From Terrimonas sp. (GTDB lineage Bacteria > Bacteroidota > Bacteroidia > Chitinophagales > Chitinophagaceae), in the NCBI RefSeq assembly GCF_003075435.1, contig NZ_QCZJ01000005.1, positions 62,001 through 126,000 on the forward strand: 64,000 nucleotides of DNA, read 5' to 3'. The notes beneath the pieces were generated by a model that saw only the letters and a program-made list of their open reading frames with translations, did no database searches and was not told where the DNA came from. Positions 28,842-37,861 of this stretch are shown piece by piece. How positions within the stretch are numbered: the stretch's first letter is position 1; each line of letters begins with the position of its first letter. The position numbers were made by a program, and so were the translations under genes.

Positions 28842-29636
28842 CTACTTATGTATGGTACTTGTATCTTTTGGTGGATTTCGGCTATTGGACGGATATTGTT
28901 CAATCGTTAGTACCTGACCACTCACGGGGCCACTTTCATCAGATAAAAAATACACTGCGGCAGCAGCAATTTCTGCTGGCCAAATAATTCTTCTCGCTGG
29001 GGCATAAACCGTAGGTAAATCTTTATACCAGTCTTCTGCAAGCCCATGTTGTTTTTTACGGATGGTTTCATTTTCAGTAAGTACCCAGCCTGGGTTTATC
29101 TGGTTTACTCTTACTCCTTCTTCGCGGAATAAGGTATCGCCAAGATTATGGGTCAACGTCATAAGCGCCCCTTTGGATACACTATATGCAAACAGGTTCG
29201 GTTCGCCGCTGTAGGCATTTACCGAGCCAATATTTAATACACTTCCTTTTTGTTTTTTAAGATGCGGCAAAGCTGCTTTAATTAAAACAAATGGTGCAAC
29301 AGTATTCACTTCAATTACTTTACGCAGTAGGGTTGCATCTGTAGTATGCAGGTTGGAAGATGCTACAATGGCAGCATTGTTTACAACAGAATCTAACTTT
29401 CCAAACGTTTTAACGGCAAGCTGCACCAGGCGTTCTGCTGCCCCTTCGTTTGTAATATCTTCTATATGTAATATGGCATTTCCTTTTCCTAAAGTAGCAA
29501 CAACTTCTTCGCCCCATTCTTTTTCAAGACCATGCACAACAACTTTTGCGCCTTCTTCAACAGCACGCAAGGCAATGGCTTTTCCAATACCTGTGCAACT
29601 TCCGGTTATTATTATTACTTTATTTTTTAAGCGCAT
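28842..29636 (-). CDS. SDR family oxidoreductase
   Basis: A 264-residue classical short-chain dehydrogenase. The cofactor motif TGSCTGIG is at residues 11-18, NNAAIVAS is near 87, the catalytic Ser is in NIGSVNAYSG, and YSVSKGAL holds the Tyr and Lys. Sugar and sugar-acid dehydrogenases are common among its relatives. It is the third of three minus-strand genes (HPS-like, MDR, SDR), probably one catabolic unit, though the 210-base gap to the MDR gene leaves room for its own promoter. Confidence 0.88.
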   Translation of the reverse strand: MRLKNKVIIITGSCTGIGKAIALRAVEEGAKVVVHGLEKEWGEEVVATLGKGNAILHIEDITNEGAAERLVQLAVKTFGKLDSVVNNAAIVASSNLHTTDATLLRKVIEVNTVAPFVLIKAALPHLKKQKGSVLNIGSVNAYSGEPNLFAYSVSKGALMTLTHNLGDTLFREEGVRVNQINPGWVLTENETIRKKQHGLAEDWYKDLPTVYAPARRIIWPAEIAAAAVYFLSDESGPVSGQVLTIEQYPSNSRNPPKDTSTIHK

Positions 29637-29846
29637 AAGAATTAGTTTTAAACTTCACCTTCGCTCCCTATCCATGCAATGAAGAGGGAGCGAAGCTATA
29701 GAAGCAATTCCAAACTATATCACTACCATATTAACTTTTGAATATATCCAAGCTTTAGTTTACTGTATTCTTGTGTTTGTATTTCAATTCCACATTTTCA
29801 CATTCTTTCCCTCATTTTCAAATCTTCTAACTCACCAATCTTCTAA

Positions 29847-30872
29847 TCAAACAGGTTTCAACACACTTTTCACTACCTCTCCTTTGTGCATTTTTTCAAA
29901 AGCCTCACGCCATTCTGTTACAGGCCACACACCGCCAATAATTGGTTTAACATCTAATTGTCCGCTGGCGAGTAATGCAATTACTCTTTCCCAAATAGGC
30001 CAATTATGGCTAAAACTTCCCTGCAGCGTTACATTTTTTTGAACTAATGGGTCGAGCGAAAAATTCAATGGTTGAGGACCCCAACCAACTTTAGATATGG
30101 TACCTTTAGGGCGAACCAATTGTAATGCCATTTTTAAAGTAATGCTTGCGCCTGCAGCATCAATAACACAATCTGCGCCCATTCCATCTCTTGCTGTAGC
30201 CCAGGGCATGGCATCTCCAATAATACCTTCGCAGCCGTATTGTTTTGCAATCTCAATACGGTTACGGTCAGCTTCCAGTCCAACAATTGCTACTTCCGCA
30301 CCGCATAATCTTGCCATTGCAGCACATAAGATTCCTATAGTGCCAGGTCCCATTACTATCACCCGATCTCCTGGTTTTAATCTTGCGTTTTCTACTACAG
30401 CATTAAATGCAACACAGCATGGTTCTGTTAAACAGGCTTGTTCAAATGCAAGCTGGTCCGGAACTTTATGCAAACAGCGTGCAGGTACACGCACATATTT
30501 TGTCATTGCGCCATTCACTCCATAACCAAAACCTTTACGGCCCGGATCAAGATTGTATAAGCCACTCCTTGTCATCGGGCTGTTGGGATTAATTACTGCG
30601 GCTGTTTCACTAACCACGCGGTCACCCTCTTTCCAGCCGGTAACACGGCTGCCTAGCGCAACAATGTGTCCGCCAAATTCATGACCAAGCACTACAGGGT
30701 AATTTACCGGCCAACTATGATCGGCTGTCCATTGATGCAAATCGCTGCCGCAAACGCCTACATTGGCAACTTCGAGCAATACATCATCTTCGCCTATTTC
30801 AGGTTTTTCTATTTCCCGTATTTCAACTGACCCTTTTTCCGGTGCATAATTTACAACTGCTGCAGATTTCAT
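29847..30872 (-). CDS. Medium-chain alcohol/polyol dehydrogenase without structural-zinc lobe
   Basis: A 341-residue MDR enzyme with the catalytic-zinc region GVCGSDLHQW, the HEFGG motif and the ligand Glu in LTEPCCVAFNAV, followed by the Rossmann fold (VIVMGPGTIGILCA). The four-cysteine structural zinc lobe usual between residues 90 and 115 is missing; that stretch reads NSPMTRSGLYNLDPGRKG. Sorbitol-, threonine- and L-galactonate-type dehydrogenases are the nearest functional guesses. It sits between the SDR and HPS-like genes and likely oxidises a sugar or sugar acid in the cytoplasm. Confidence 0.86.
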   Translation of the reverse strand: MKSAAVVNYAPEKGSVEIREIEKPEIGEDDVLLEVANVGVCGSDLHQWTADHSWPVNYPVVLGHEFGGHIVALGSRVTGWKEGDRVVSETAAVINPNSPMTRSGLYNLDPGRKGFGYGVNGAMTKYVRVPARCLHKVPDQLAFEQACLTEPCCVAFNAVVENARLKPGDRVIVMGPGTIGILCAAMARLCGAEVAIVGLEADRNRIEIAKQYGCEGIIGDAMPWATARDGMGADCVIDAAGASITLKMALQLVRPKGTISKVGWGPQPLNFSLDPLVQKNVTLQGSFSHNWPIWERVIALLASGQLDVKPIIGGVWPVTEWREAFEKMHKGEVVKSVLKPV

Positions 30873-30984
30873 ATGTAGTTATTTATAGTTTGTCTTTTAT
30901 AGTTTATAATTTCGGATTTGCGGTCAACTATTAACCCAAAACCACAAACCATAAATATTTAGCTGATAGCTCATGGCCCATAGC

Positions 30985-31677
30985 TCACGGCATCTCATAC
31001 GCATGTATCTTATCACATATCAGCCTGAGTGAACTTTCCAGGTCACCATCTGCTGTTTTAAAAGCATCTGCATCTATAGTGAGTGGTGCGCCTAATACAA
31101 CCAGAGGGGCGCCATATTCAGGGCAGCGGATGGCTTGTTCTAATGTTAATCCCCCAACAGCCTGTACAGGTATACTAACGGCATCAACTACCTGTTTTAA
31201 TTGGTCAAGCGGGCTTGGCATTCTTTTGCCCTGTGCTGCTATACCTCTGCGTTCGTCATATCCTATATGATGAATTACATAGTCGCATCCTAAATCTTCC
31301 AGCCATCTGGCCGCGGCAACCATATCAGGGCAACCGAGGTTGTCACCCATTACTTTAGCGCCAAAATCTCTTCCTGCGCTTACCACGCATTTAATGGTTT
31401 CTTCATGCGCTCTTGCCATAACCACCACATGTGTAGCGCCGGCTTTAGCCATCATCTCCGCTTCAAGATATCCGCCATCCATTGTTTTAAGATCGGCAAC
31501 AATAGGAACTTTCGGAAATGCCTCCCTTAATTTTTTAACACCATGTAATCCTTCGGCAAGTATCAGTGGAGTGCCGGCTTCAAGCCAGTCAACGCCGGCC
31601 CGCATAGCAAGCGCCGCTGTTTCAAGTGCTTCATCAATATTAGTAAGATCGAGAGAAATCTGAACTATGGGCTTCAT
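30985..31677 (-). CDS. HPS/KGPDC-type (OMP decarboxylase superfamily) aldolase or decarboxylase
   Basis: A 230-residue (beta/alpha)8 protein of the orotidine-monophosphate decarboxylase superfamily. The signature D-x-K-x-x-D is present as VADLKTMDGG near residue 60, with GVDWLEAGTPLI near 28, as in 3-hexulose-6-phosphate synthase and 3-keto-L-gulonate-6-phosphate decarboxylase. Further motifs are GATHVVVMA and VQAVGGLTLEQA. The two activities cannot be separated here. No hexulose-phosphate isomerase or UlaE-like gene is adjacent. It is first in a minus-strand run with MDR and SDR dehydrogenases and is divergent from a LacI regulator, so sugar-acid catabolism seems likelier than formaldehyde fixation. 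Confidence 0.8.
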   Translation of the reverse strand: MKPIVQISLDLTNIDEALETAALAMRAGVDWLEAGTPLILAEGLHGVKKLREAFPKVPIVADLKTMDGGYLEAEMMAKAGATHVVVMARAHEETIKCVVSAGRDFGAKVMGDNLGCPDMVAAARWLEDLGCDYVIHHIGYDERRGIAAQGKRMPSPLDQLKQVVDAVSIPVQAVGGLTLEQAIRCPEYGAPLVVLGAPLTIDADAFKTADGDLESSLRLICDKIHAYEMP

Positions 31678-31726
31678 AAAATAAATTCAATCGTTTAAGT
31701 TAGTAGCAAATCTAATAAAATAAATT

Positions 31727-31742
31727 ATTTAAACGTTTAAAT
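31727..31742. promoter_or_regulatory. LacI-family operator between divergent genes
   Basis: atttaaacgtttaaat is a perfect 16-bp palindrome with the central CG typical of LacI/GalR operators. It lies 49 bases upstream of the HPS-like gene start and 64 bases upstream of the lacI start. A partial second site (tcgtttaagt at 31691) is close to the HPS-like gene. Confidence 0.72.
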
Positions 31743-31806
31743 TTTTTATTGGCATTTGTTGTAGATTTACCCACTAACATAATTTCTAACTATAATTTTT
31801 TCTTTT

Positions 31807-32841
31807 TTGAAAAAGATTGGGCTTAAGGATGTGGCTAACAGCGCCGGTGTTTCAATATCTCTTGTTTCATATGTTCTTAATGGGCAGGCGGTTCAAAAAA
31901 AGGTTAAGAAAGAAACGGCTAAGCGAATAATTGAAGCGGCGAATAATCTGAATTATAAACCGGATCTTATTGCCAAAAGCCTGAAAATGAGTAAAACTCA
32001 TAGCATTGGTTTAATTGTGGCTGATATAGATTACAGATACACATCAGGAATTACAAAGGCAATTGAGGAGGAAGCAAAAAGATGTAACTATACTGTGATA
32101 TATGGTAGTTCAAATGAACGCAGGGATGCATTTGTTGAACTTATCAATGTTTTTACAAACAGGAGAGTAGATGGTTTGATTATCATTCCGGTTGAAGGAT
32201 GTGAAGACCAGTTGCATTTATTGCAGGGATATGGTATTCCGTATGTGCTGGTTGACCGGCTTTTTAAAAATATTGATTCCAGTTATATTGGATTGGATAA
32301 TTTTCAGGCATCTTATAATGCCACAGAATATCTCATAAAACTGGGACATAAAAAGATATTTTTTTGTAATTATCACACTACTCTTTTTCACTTGCAGGAA
32401 CGCAACCGCGGATATAAGAAAGCCTTGCTGGATTATAAAATAAAATTTAAACCGGATTGGCTTATAGAAATTCCTAACATTCCGGAAGATAGATATGAAA
32501 ATGTTACTCATGGACTGAATGATGTTTTCGAAAAGAAAAAAGAATGTGATGCCGTTTTTTTTGCCTCGGATAATCTTGCTATTTGCGGATTGAAATATTT
32601 TATTGAAAAACAAATCAGAATTCCGGATGATGTATCAGTAATGAGCTTTGATGAATACGATGAATTTGAAATTTTTTATTGCTCTATTACTCATTCACGC
32701 CAGCCACTCAAGGAAATGGGAACACTGGCTGTTAAAACCCTGGTAAATCTGATAGAAAAACGGGGTGTTGGAAAACATATAACACTTAAGGCCGATTTAG
32801 TTGCAGGGAAGTCTTGCAAAGAAGGGATGATTAGTGTTTAA
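31807..32841 (+). CDS. LacI/GalR family transcriptional regulator (TTG start)
   Basis: A 344-residue repressor with an N-terminal helix-turn-helix (LKDVANSAGVSISLVSYVLN, residues 5-24), the hinge helix region NNLNYKPDLIAKSL and a periplasmic-binding-like sensor domain (SIGLIVADIDYRY onward). The frame opens at a TTG codon; no ATG gives the complete HTH, so TTG is taken as the start. It is divergent from the sugar-catabolic genes over a perfect operator and so likely represses them and itself. Its stop is one base from the end of the convergent MFS gene. The ligand is unknown. Confidence 0.92.
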   Translation: MKKIGLKDVANSAGVSISLVSYVLNGQAVQKKVKKETAKRIIEAANNLNYKPDLIAKSLKMSKTHSIGLIVADIDYRYTSGITKAIEEEAKRCNYTVIYGSSNERRDAFVELINVFTNRRVDGLIIIPVEGCEDQLHLLQGYGIPYVLVDRLFKNIDSSYIGLDNFQASYNATEYLIKLGHKKIFFCNYHTTLFHLQERNRGYKKALLDYKIKFKPDWLIEIPNIPEDRYENVTHGLNDVFEKKKECDAVFFASDNLAICGLKYFIEKQIRIPDDVSVMSFDEYDEFEIFYCSITHSRQPLKEMGTLAVKTLVNLIEKRGVGKHITLKADLVAGKSCKEGMISV

Positions 32842-32842
32842 T

Positions 32843-34063
32843 TCATTTTGTTATTGCTTTTTCAGTCCTAAACATCCGGTAAACCAGTATGGTGCTTATC
32901 AGCATCATAAAAGCTCCGAGTAAAAAAGGTGCGCCGGGAAAATATACCGGCGCAGATCTGCCGGTAAAATAAGCGAACAAATTTGTCATTAACGGAGGTC
33001 CAATGATTGTAGTAAAACTCATCATGCTGGTTAATGCGCCCTGCAATTCTCCCTGCTCATTAGGTGGAACATGATTTGAAATAACAGCCTGTAATGCAGG
33101 TCCCCCAATACCACCAAGGCAATAAGGAATTAAAAATACAAGCATCATCCAGCTCTGCGTAGCAAATGCGAATAATAGCAAACCGACAGTGTATAACGCC
33201 AAACCCACATAAATACTTTTTTCGTTGCCAAGTTTTGGATGTACTATTCTTATTAAACCGCCCTGCACAAGCCCTACCAGCAGACCAACAATTCCAAGGG
33301 AAATACCCACCATTTTTTCATCCCATTTAAATTTCTCCATATTAAAAAATGCCCAGGTGCTTTGTACGGAATGCACAGCAATATATACAAGCATCAGGGA
33401 AATAATAAGCCCGCTTAATGCCGGGTATTTACGCAGGTGTAATAAAGAACCAACTGGATTTGCCCGTTTCCAGGAAAATGAACGCCTGTTATTTTTATCT
33501 AAAGATTCAGGCAAAACAAAGTATCCATATAACCAGTTGAGCAATGTTAGTATAGCTGCAGCAATAAACGGAACTCTTGGTCCAACACTGCCTAATAAAC
33601 CACCGATTACAGGGCCTATGATAAACCCTAATCCAAATGCTGCTCCTATCATGCCAAAATTTTTTGCACGATCTTCGGGAGCGCTTATATCTGCAATATA
33701 GGCTGCGGCTGTGGTGAAACTGGCACCTGTGATGCCGGCAATAATTCTTCCTATAAATAACCAACCAATATCTGGCGCAATGGCAAGCAACAGGTAGTCG
33801 AGACCAAAACCAAACAATGAAAATAACAATATTGGACGCCTGCCATATTTATCACTCAGGTTACCCAGCACAGGTGCAAATACAAACTGCATGATGGCGA
33901 AAGCAAAAGTGAGCCACCCTCCCCAGCGTGAGGCATCACTGAGATTACCATGAATAAGTTGCTCGATCAATTTTGGCATAACAGGTATGATAATGCCAAA
34001 ACCAATAGTATCTATAAGAAGCGTTACGAAAATGAAGCCTAGTGCGGCTTGTTTTGATGCCAT
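32843..34063 (-). CDS. MFS transporter, TCR/Tet family
   Basis: A 406-residue 12-helix permease. The start [20 protein letters not shown] and motif A ([14 protein letters not shown]) are those of the TetA/TCR drug:H+ antiporter group, and motif C-like [13 protein letters not shown] is in helix 5. Many such chromosomal proteins are annotated as tetracycline-resistance-like without proof, so drug export is not established here. It converges on lacI with one base between the stops. Confidence 0.85.
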   Translation of the reverse strand: MASKQAALGFIFVTLLIDTIGFGIIIPVMPKLIEQLIHGNLSDASRWGGWLTFAFAIMQFVFAPVLGNLSDKYGRRPILLFSLFGFGLDYLLLAIAPDIGWLFIGRIIAGITGASFTTAAAYIADISAPEDRAKNFGMIGAAFGLGFIIGPVIGGLLGSVGPRVPFIAAAILTLLNWLYGYFVLPESLDKNNRRSFSWKRANPVGSLLHLRKYPALSGLIISLMLVYIAVHSVQSTWAFFNMEKFKWDEKMVGISLGIVGLLVGLVQGGLIRIVHPKLGNEKSIYVGLALYTVGLLLFAFATQSWMMLVFLIPYCLGGIGGPALQAVISNHVPPNEQGELQGALTSMMSFTTIIGPPLMTNLFAYFTGRSAPVYFPGAPFLLGAFMMLISTILVYRMFRTEKAITK

Positions 34064-34080
34064 AAAGAAGGTTTGATATA

Positions 34081-34295
34081 AGCTGTCAGCTATTAGCTAT
34101 CAGTTGTCAGCTGTGTCGACTATCATCATTTGTTTTTATGATCACCCATGTTTGTCAGGCGTTAAATAATTTTTTGTGTTTGCTGAATACATGATGAGTG
34201 TCAGCAGTTAGCATCTTTTTCGATAAATAGTGAATTGTCGATTGCTGACAACTGACAACTGATAGCTGATTGCTAACAGCTATTAGCTATCAGCT
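34081..34295. repeat. AGCTGATAGC-type repeat cluster
   Basis: Two blocks of degenerate agctgatagc / gctatcagct units (34081-34115 and 34241-34295) flank about 125 unrelated bases. The blocks contain the unit in both orientations and can fold together. They fill the spacer between the MFS and ogt genes. Confidence 0.6.
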
Positions 34296-34298
34296 TTT

Positions 34299-34826
34299 TC
34301 ACCATCCCCCCAGTGTCTGTACCCCATTTGCAAATTTTGCTTCATGATCGAGCAGCCACTTTTTTCTCCACAGATCACCACCATAGCCTACAAGGTTACC
34401 ATTTGCGCCAATTACACGATGACAGGGGACAACAATGCACAATTGGTTTTTGCCGTTGGTAGTGCCAACTGCTCTTATGGCCTTTACATCACCGGTTCGT
34501 TTTGACAGTTCGAGATAGGATATGGTTTTGCCATAAGATATATCCAACAGTGCATTCCATACTTTCAATTGAAAAGCTGTTCCATCCTGCCTGAAAGGAA
34601 AATCAAATGTCATTCTTTTTCCTTCAAAATATTCGCTCAACTGTTGTGTGCAACGCTCAGCTATTGTATTTTTTTCAGGATTGGGTTGCAATGAAGACTC
34701 ATCCAGTTTCGGTCCTTTCCAGGTATTTACAAATAGTATGGCATTTATTGCTTCTTCATTAACCTTTATTTCTAACAGGCCAACAGGAGAGGAGTAATAA
34801 GTTGTATATATAGCTTGTTCTACCAC
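34299..34826 (-). CDS. ogt: Methylated-DNA-protein-cysteine methyltransferase
   Basis: A 175-residue suicide enzyme that removes alkyl groups from O6-methylguanine. The acceptor Cys135 is in IVVPCHRVIG, preceded by the helix-turn-helix segment AIRAVGTTNGKN and followed by GYGGDLWRKKWLLDHE. The N-terminal domain is short and lacks the AdaA zinc site, so this is the Ogt type. It is divergent from the MFS gene to its right. Confidence 0.93.
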   Translation of the reverse strand: MVEQAIYTTYYSSPVGLLEIKVNEEAINAILFVNTWKGPKLDESSLQPNPEKNTIAERCTQQLSEYFEGKRMTFDFPFRQDGTAFQLKVWNALLDISYGKTISYLELSKRTGDVKAIRAVGTTNGKNQLCIVVPCHRVIGANGNLVGYGGDLWRKKWLLDHEAKFANGVQTLGGW

Positions 34827-34962
34827 GGTAACATTTTAGGAGTGGTAAATGTAGCGGTTTATGTTATGTGATTTAGCTTCGTTGATAACTTTTTGTAAGA
34901 GTTTCCCGTATCTTAACACCGTAAATAACGAATTGCTTAAAGACGGGAATATATTATACAAC

Positions 34963-36219
34963 ATGCCATATCGCTACAGGGTTTTAATATTGCTATGTTC
35001 CTTAACCACGCTTACTTACCTCGATCGTATCTGTATTTCCCTGGTTGGTGTAAGGCTGAAGGCCGACCTGCAACTCAACAATGAACAATTCGGCTGGGTG
35101 CTGGCAGCCTTTACTTTAGCATATGCATTGTTTGAAATCCCATCGGGGATGCTGGGCGACCGAATTGGACCGCGTGCTGTTTTCATACGCATTGTTTTAT
35201 TCTGGTCGTTGTGCACAGCACTAACAGGAATGGTTAACGGGCTTATACTTTTACTTGTGATACGTTTTCTTTTTGGCATGGGAGAATCCGGCACTTATCC
35301 CAACGCGTTATTGGTTGTATCCAGGTGGTTTCCGGCACAGGAAACCGGCCGCTCACTTACCTGGGTGGGTATTGGTTCGCAGATAGGATCGGCTGTTGCG
35401 CCACTTATTATTGTTCCGCTGGCAGTGCATTATGGCTGGCGGATGCCTTTTTTTGTGAATGCTTTTATCGGGGTGATATGGGTGTGGATTTGTTATAAAT
35501 GGTTTCGTGATTTTCCCGCTCAGATGAAAGATATTTCGCCCAAAGAATTACAGTGGATTGAAAGCAACCGCCGTTTTTCATCAGAACAGCATCTTGTTTC
35601 ATGGAAAATTATTTTTCGCAACCGCACTTTATGGGCTTTAATGCTGATGTACTTCTGCTGCCAGTGGAGCAATTATTTTTTTGTAGCATGGATGCCGCTT
35701 TACTTACAGGAAGGAAGACATTTTTCTGAGAATGATATGAAAATAATAACCTTCATTTTATTTACTACCGGCATAAGCGGTTTTCTTGTGGGTGGATTTA
35801 TTGGCGACTGGCTGCCAAAGAAAAAGGGATTAAAATTCGGCCGCCGTTTTGTAGGACTCACAGGCCTGTGTTGTTGCGGGTTATTGATTTTTGTGGCAGC
35901 CATCGTACCTCAGAATGTGCTTTCTGTTATTTGTCTTATTGCGGCTAACGGATGTTTCGCTTTTGGCGTAATGGTATCTTATGCTGTATGTGCGGATATC
36001 GGGAGAAACAATACAGGCACGGTTACCGGCGCGATGAATTTTTTCGGACAGATGGGCGCATTTATTATGTCGCTCTTATTTGGTAAGATTGCCGATGCTA
36101 CCAACAACTTTAACCAACCTTTGTTTTTGGTGGGAATGGTAATGATAGCAGGTGGATTATTGTGGCTGGTAATTGATCCTACAAAGCAGCTCAAAATTGA
36201 TAAACCAATATATACCTGA
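34963..36219 (+). CDS. MFS transporter, anion:cation symporter (sugar-acid) family
   Basis: A 418-residue 12-helix permease from the ATG at 34963 (MPYRYRVLILLCSLTTLTYL), which starts right at the first helix; the frame is open upstream but that part is not membrane-like. Motif A reads GMLGDRIGPRAVF, and RFLFGMGESGTYPNAL in helix 4 is characteristic of the ACS family (hexuronate, glucarate and galactonate carriers). It probably imports the acid sugar handled by the HPS-like/MDR/SDR cluster 3 kb to the left, although it is not in the same operon. Confidence 0.87.
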   Translation: MPYRYRVLILLCSLTTLTYLDRICISLVGVRLKADLQLNNEQFGWVLAAFTLAYALFEIPSGMLGDRIGPRAVFIRIVLFWSLCTALTGMVNGLILLLVIRFLFGMGESGTYPNALLVVSRWFPAQETGRSLTWVGIGSQIGSAVAPLIIVPLAVHYGWRMPFFVNAFIGVIWVWICYKWFRDFPAQMKDISPKELQWIESNRRFSSEQHLVSWKIIFRNRTLWALMLMYFCCQWSNYFFVAWMPLYLQEGRHFSENDMKIITFILFTTGISGFLVGGFIGDWLPKKKGLKFGRRFVGLTGLCCCGLLIFVAAIVPQNVLSVICLIAANGCFAFGVMVSYAVCADIGRNNTGTVTGAMNFFGQMGAFIMSLLFGKIADATNNFNQPLFLVGMVMIAGGLLWLVIDPTKQLKIDKPIYT

Positions 36220-36470
36220 TAAAAATTAGCAATTGGTAATTTCCGGCGGCAATAGCCGTACGCCTCTTTTTTATTCGCCGGAACTTTTTACTTTTACTAT
36301 CTCCAATCTGAATATTCTTCTGATACACCCGATGCCCATTACCTGCAAACACTATTGAAACTAAATAGTTAAATAATACAGGAAACAAGCATTGAAGCTT
36401 GATGCCCGGGAAATAATTGTATGCACAAATGTTATCTAAAAAAATTTCACAAGCAATAAATATAGTTTCT

Positions 36471-37025
36471 ATGGACACAAATAAAGCCACCCAAGCTCTT
36501 GAACTGGAGATTCAGAAGGAATTAAAAAAGCGCGTAAAGAACATTGCCAGGGATTCCAGCCTGGCCCACATTATCTTGTGGGTTTCCATTATTGCAAGCT
36601 TTGCTTCAGCTATTATGGTTGCTTCAGGACAGCAGATCTTTGTAAATAATATCTGGCTGGCTATTGTAGCAGGTATTCCCGGGTTAGTAGTGCTGCTGGA
36701 CAAAACCTTTGATTTTGCCAGGAGATCTTCATCAGGGATTATGTACAAAATTGAATTGCAGGAATTAAAGAATGATTATGATTTCGGAAAGATAAACGCG
36801 TACAGGGCCGCCCAACGGCTTCAGGAAATAACGAGAAGACACGAGTCTTCATTTTTACGGGTTGGATTTTTAGCCGGTGAAAGGCAGCCCATGACGCCGG
36901 AACAATACTACAATGAAACTCCTGCTTACAGGGAGAATAAAGCAGAACAATCAGAAATAAGCACCCTGGCACAGAAAGCTCATAGCGCTAATGGAAATGG
37001 CGTTTCGGGCAATGGTGTGAAATAA
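36471..37025 (+). CDS. Two-helix membrane protein, SLATT/DUF4231-like layout
   Basis: A 184-residue protein from the ATG at 36471. A charged N-terminus (about 1-30) is followed by two transmembrane helices (about 33-53 and 58-77), then a long cytoplasmic helical part (RRSSSGIMYKIELQELKNDYDFGKINAYRAAQRLQEI) and a Gly/Asn-rich tail (GNGVSGNGVK). This 2-TM plus helical layout resembles SLATT domains, which act as membrane effectors in some nucleotide-signalling defence systems, but I cannot confirm the family and no cyclase or SLOG partner is adjacent. Confidence 0.55.
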   Translation: MDTNKATQALELEIQKELKKRVKNIARDSSLAHIILWVSIIASFASAIMVASGQQIFVNNIWLAIVAGIPGLVVLLDKTFDFARRSSSGIMYKIELQELKNDYDFGKINAYRAAQRLQEITRRHESSFLRVGFLAGERQPMTPEQYYNETPAYRENKAEQSEISTLAQKAHSANGNGVSGNGVK

Positions 37026-37030
37026 TACAA

Positions 37031-37066
37031 TTATCCCTAACCGGAGGTGACCCTGGTTAGGGATAA
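37031..37066. terminator. Bidirectional terminator hairpin
   Basis: ttatccctaacc (37031-37042) pairs perfectly with 37055-37066 around a 12-base loop, in the short gap between two convergent genes. The flanks are AT-rich but without a long T run. Confidence 0.7.
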
Positions 37067-37087
37067 TCAATTTGCAGCCATATTGAT

Positions 37088-37567
37088 TTATGCCTTTTCC
37101 GCATTTACAACAGTAATACCAAATACTGTTGAGCTTTGATAGCGGTTAGCAAAAAAAGAGCTGATAGATTGAAACATCTTCAGGCTTTCACTATCATTAT
37201 TTATAAGAAAAAATACATTTTTATCGTCCAGGTTTTTAATGATTACACCGTAGTCAGATGTGATTATTTCTGCAGAATGTATCCTGTTTATGTCAACCGT
37301 TTTAGTGCCCCGGATCTTTTCAATAAAGATCAGCTTGCTCCCGTTGTTATAATTCAGCACAATTCCGCTGTCATCACTTTCAATAGCAACATTTCCTGAA
37401 AGAATTTTACTGCCTGTTTTTTGGGCAGCTTCAATCATATCGTTTTGAATCACTGCATTTTTAGCAGCCTCTTTTTTACATGAGGAGATAAGTATAATAG
37501 CAATAAACACGGTTATCATACTTATGTATACAATACTTCCGTATAACTTTGAATTTTTAGTTTTCAT
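37088..37567 (-). CDS. Small lipoprotein of unknown function
   Basis: A 159-residue protein with a hydrophobic helix and a lipobox (IAIILISSCKK) placed unusually far from the start (around residue 30) because of a short basic N-terminus. The mature part is a soluble alpha/beta domain (IESDDSGIVLNYNNGSKLIFIEK) of no family I recognise. It is downstream on the same strand of the XRE regulator pair but separated from it by a hairpin. Confidence 0.6.
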   Translation of the reverse strand: MKTKNSKLYGSIVYISMITVFIAIILISSCKKEAAKNAVIQNDMIEAAQKTGSKILSGNVAIESDDSGIVLNYNNGSKLIFIEKIRGTKTVDINRIHSAEIITSDYGVIIKNLDDKNVFFLINNDSESLKMFQSISSFFANRYQSSTVFGITVVNAEKA

Positions 37568-37634
37568 TTTTCTACATTTGTTTTTGTTAATAAAATAGAA
37601 TGTCTGTATGTCTGCAAATTGATGTATGGACTTC

Positions 37635-37658
37635 AGCCTTCCGATTCATCGGAAGGCT
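37635..37658. terminator. Hairpin after the XRE regulator gene
   Basis: agccttccgat and atcggaaggct form an 11-bp perfect stem with a 2-base loop, starting 2 bases beyond the stop codon of the regulator. The T run (ttttt) is on the plus-strand side, so termination would be strongest for plus-strand transcription. Confidence 0.65.
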
Positions 37659-37660
37659 TT

Positions 37661-37861
37661 TTAATCTGCATCTTCAAGTGTAAATATTTCCTCTACTCTT
37701 TTTTGAAAAACCTTTGCAATCTTTAGCGCCAGCACAGTAGAGGGTACATATTTATTGCTTTCTATCGCATTAATGGTTTGCCTTGATACTTTTACCTTTT
37801 CAGCTAGGTCTGCCTGTGTTATATTAAGAATTGCCCGTTCAACACGTATTGTATTCTTCAT
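37661..37861 (-). CDS. XRE-family HTH regulator
   Basis: A 66-residue stand-alone Cro/C1-type helix-turn-helix protein (ITQADLAEKVKVSRQTINAIESNKYVPSTVLALKIAKV), of the small YozG-like group with a C-terminal EEIFTLEDAD. Its start overlaps the stop of the upstream membrane-protein gene by 4 bases (ATGA), so the two are translated together. An 18-bp palindrome before the operon is the likely binding site. Confidence 0.9.
   Translation of the reverse strand: MKNTIRVERAILNITQADLAEKVKVSRQTINAIESNKYVPSTVLALKIAKVFQKRVEEIFTLEDAD

Noticed and set aside
28666-28917. An 83-codon plus-strand frame overlapping the SDR gene end
   Set aside because: It runs antisense into the well-supported SDR gene and has no protein-like features.
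32843-34063. Tetracycline resistance gene
   Set aside because: The family motif is shared by many chromosomal permeases of unknown substrate; no regulator of the TetR type or mobile element is adjacent, so resistance is not claimed.
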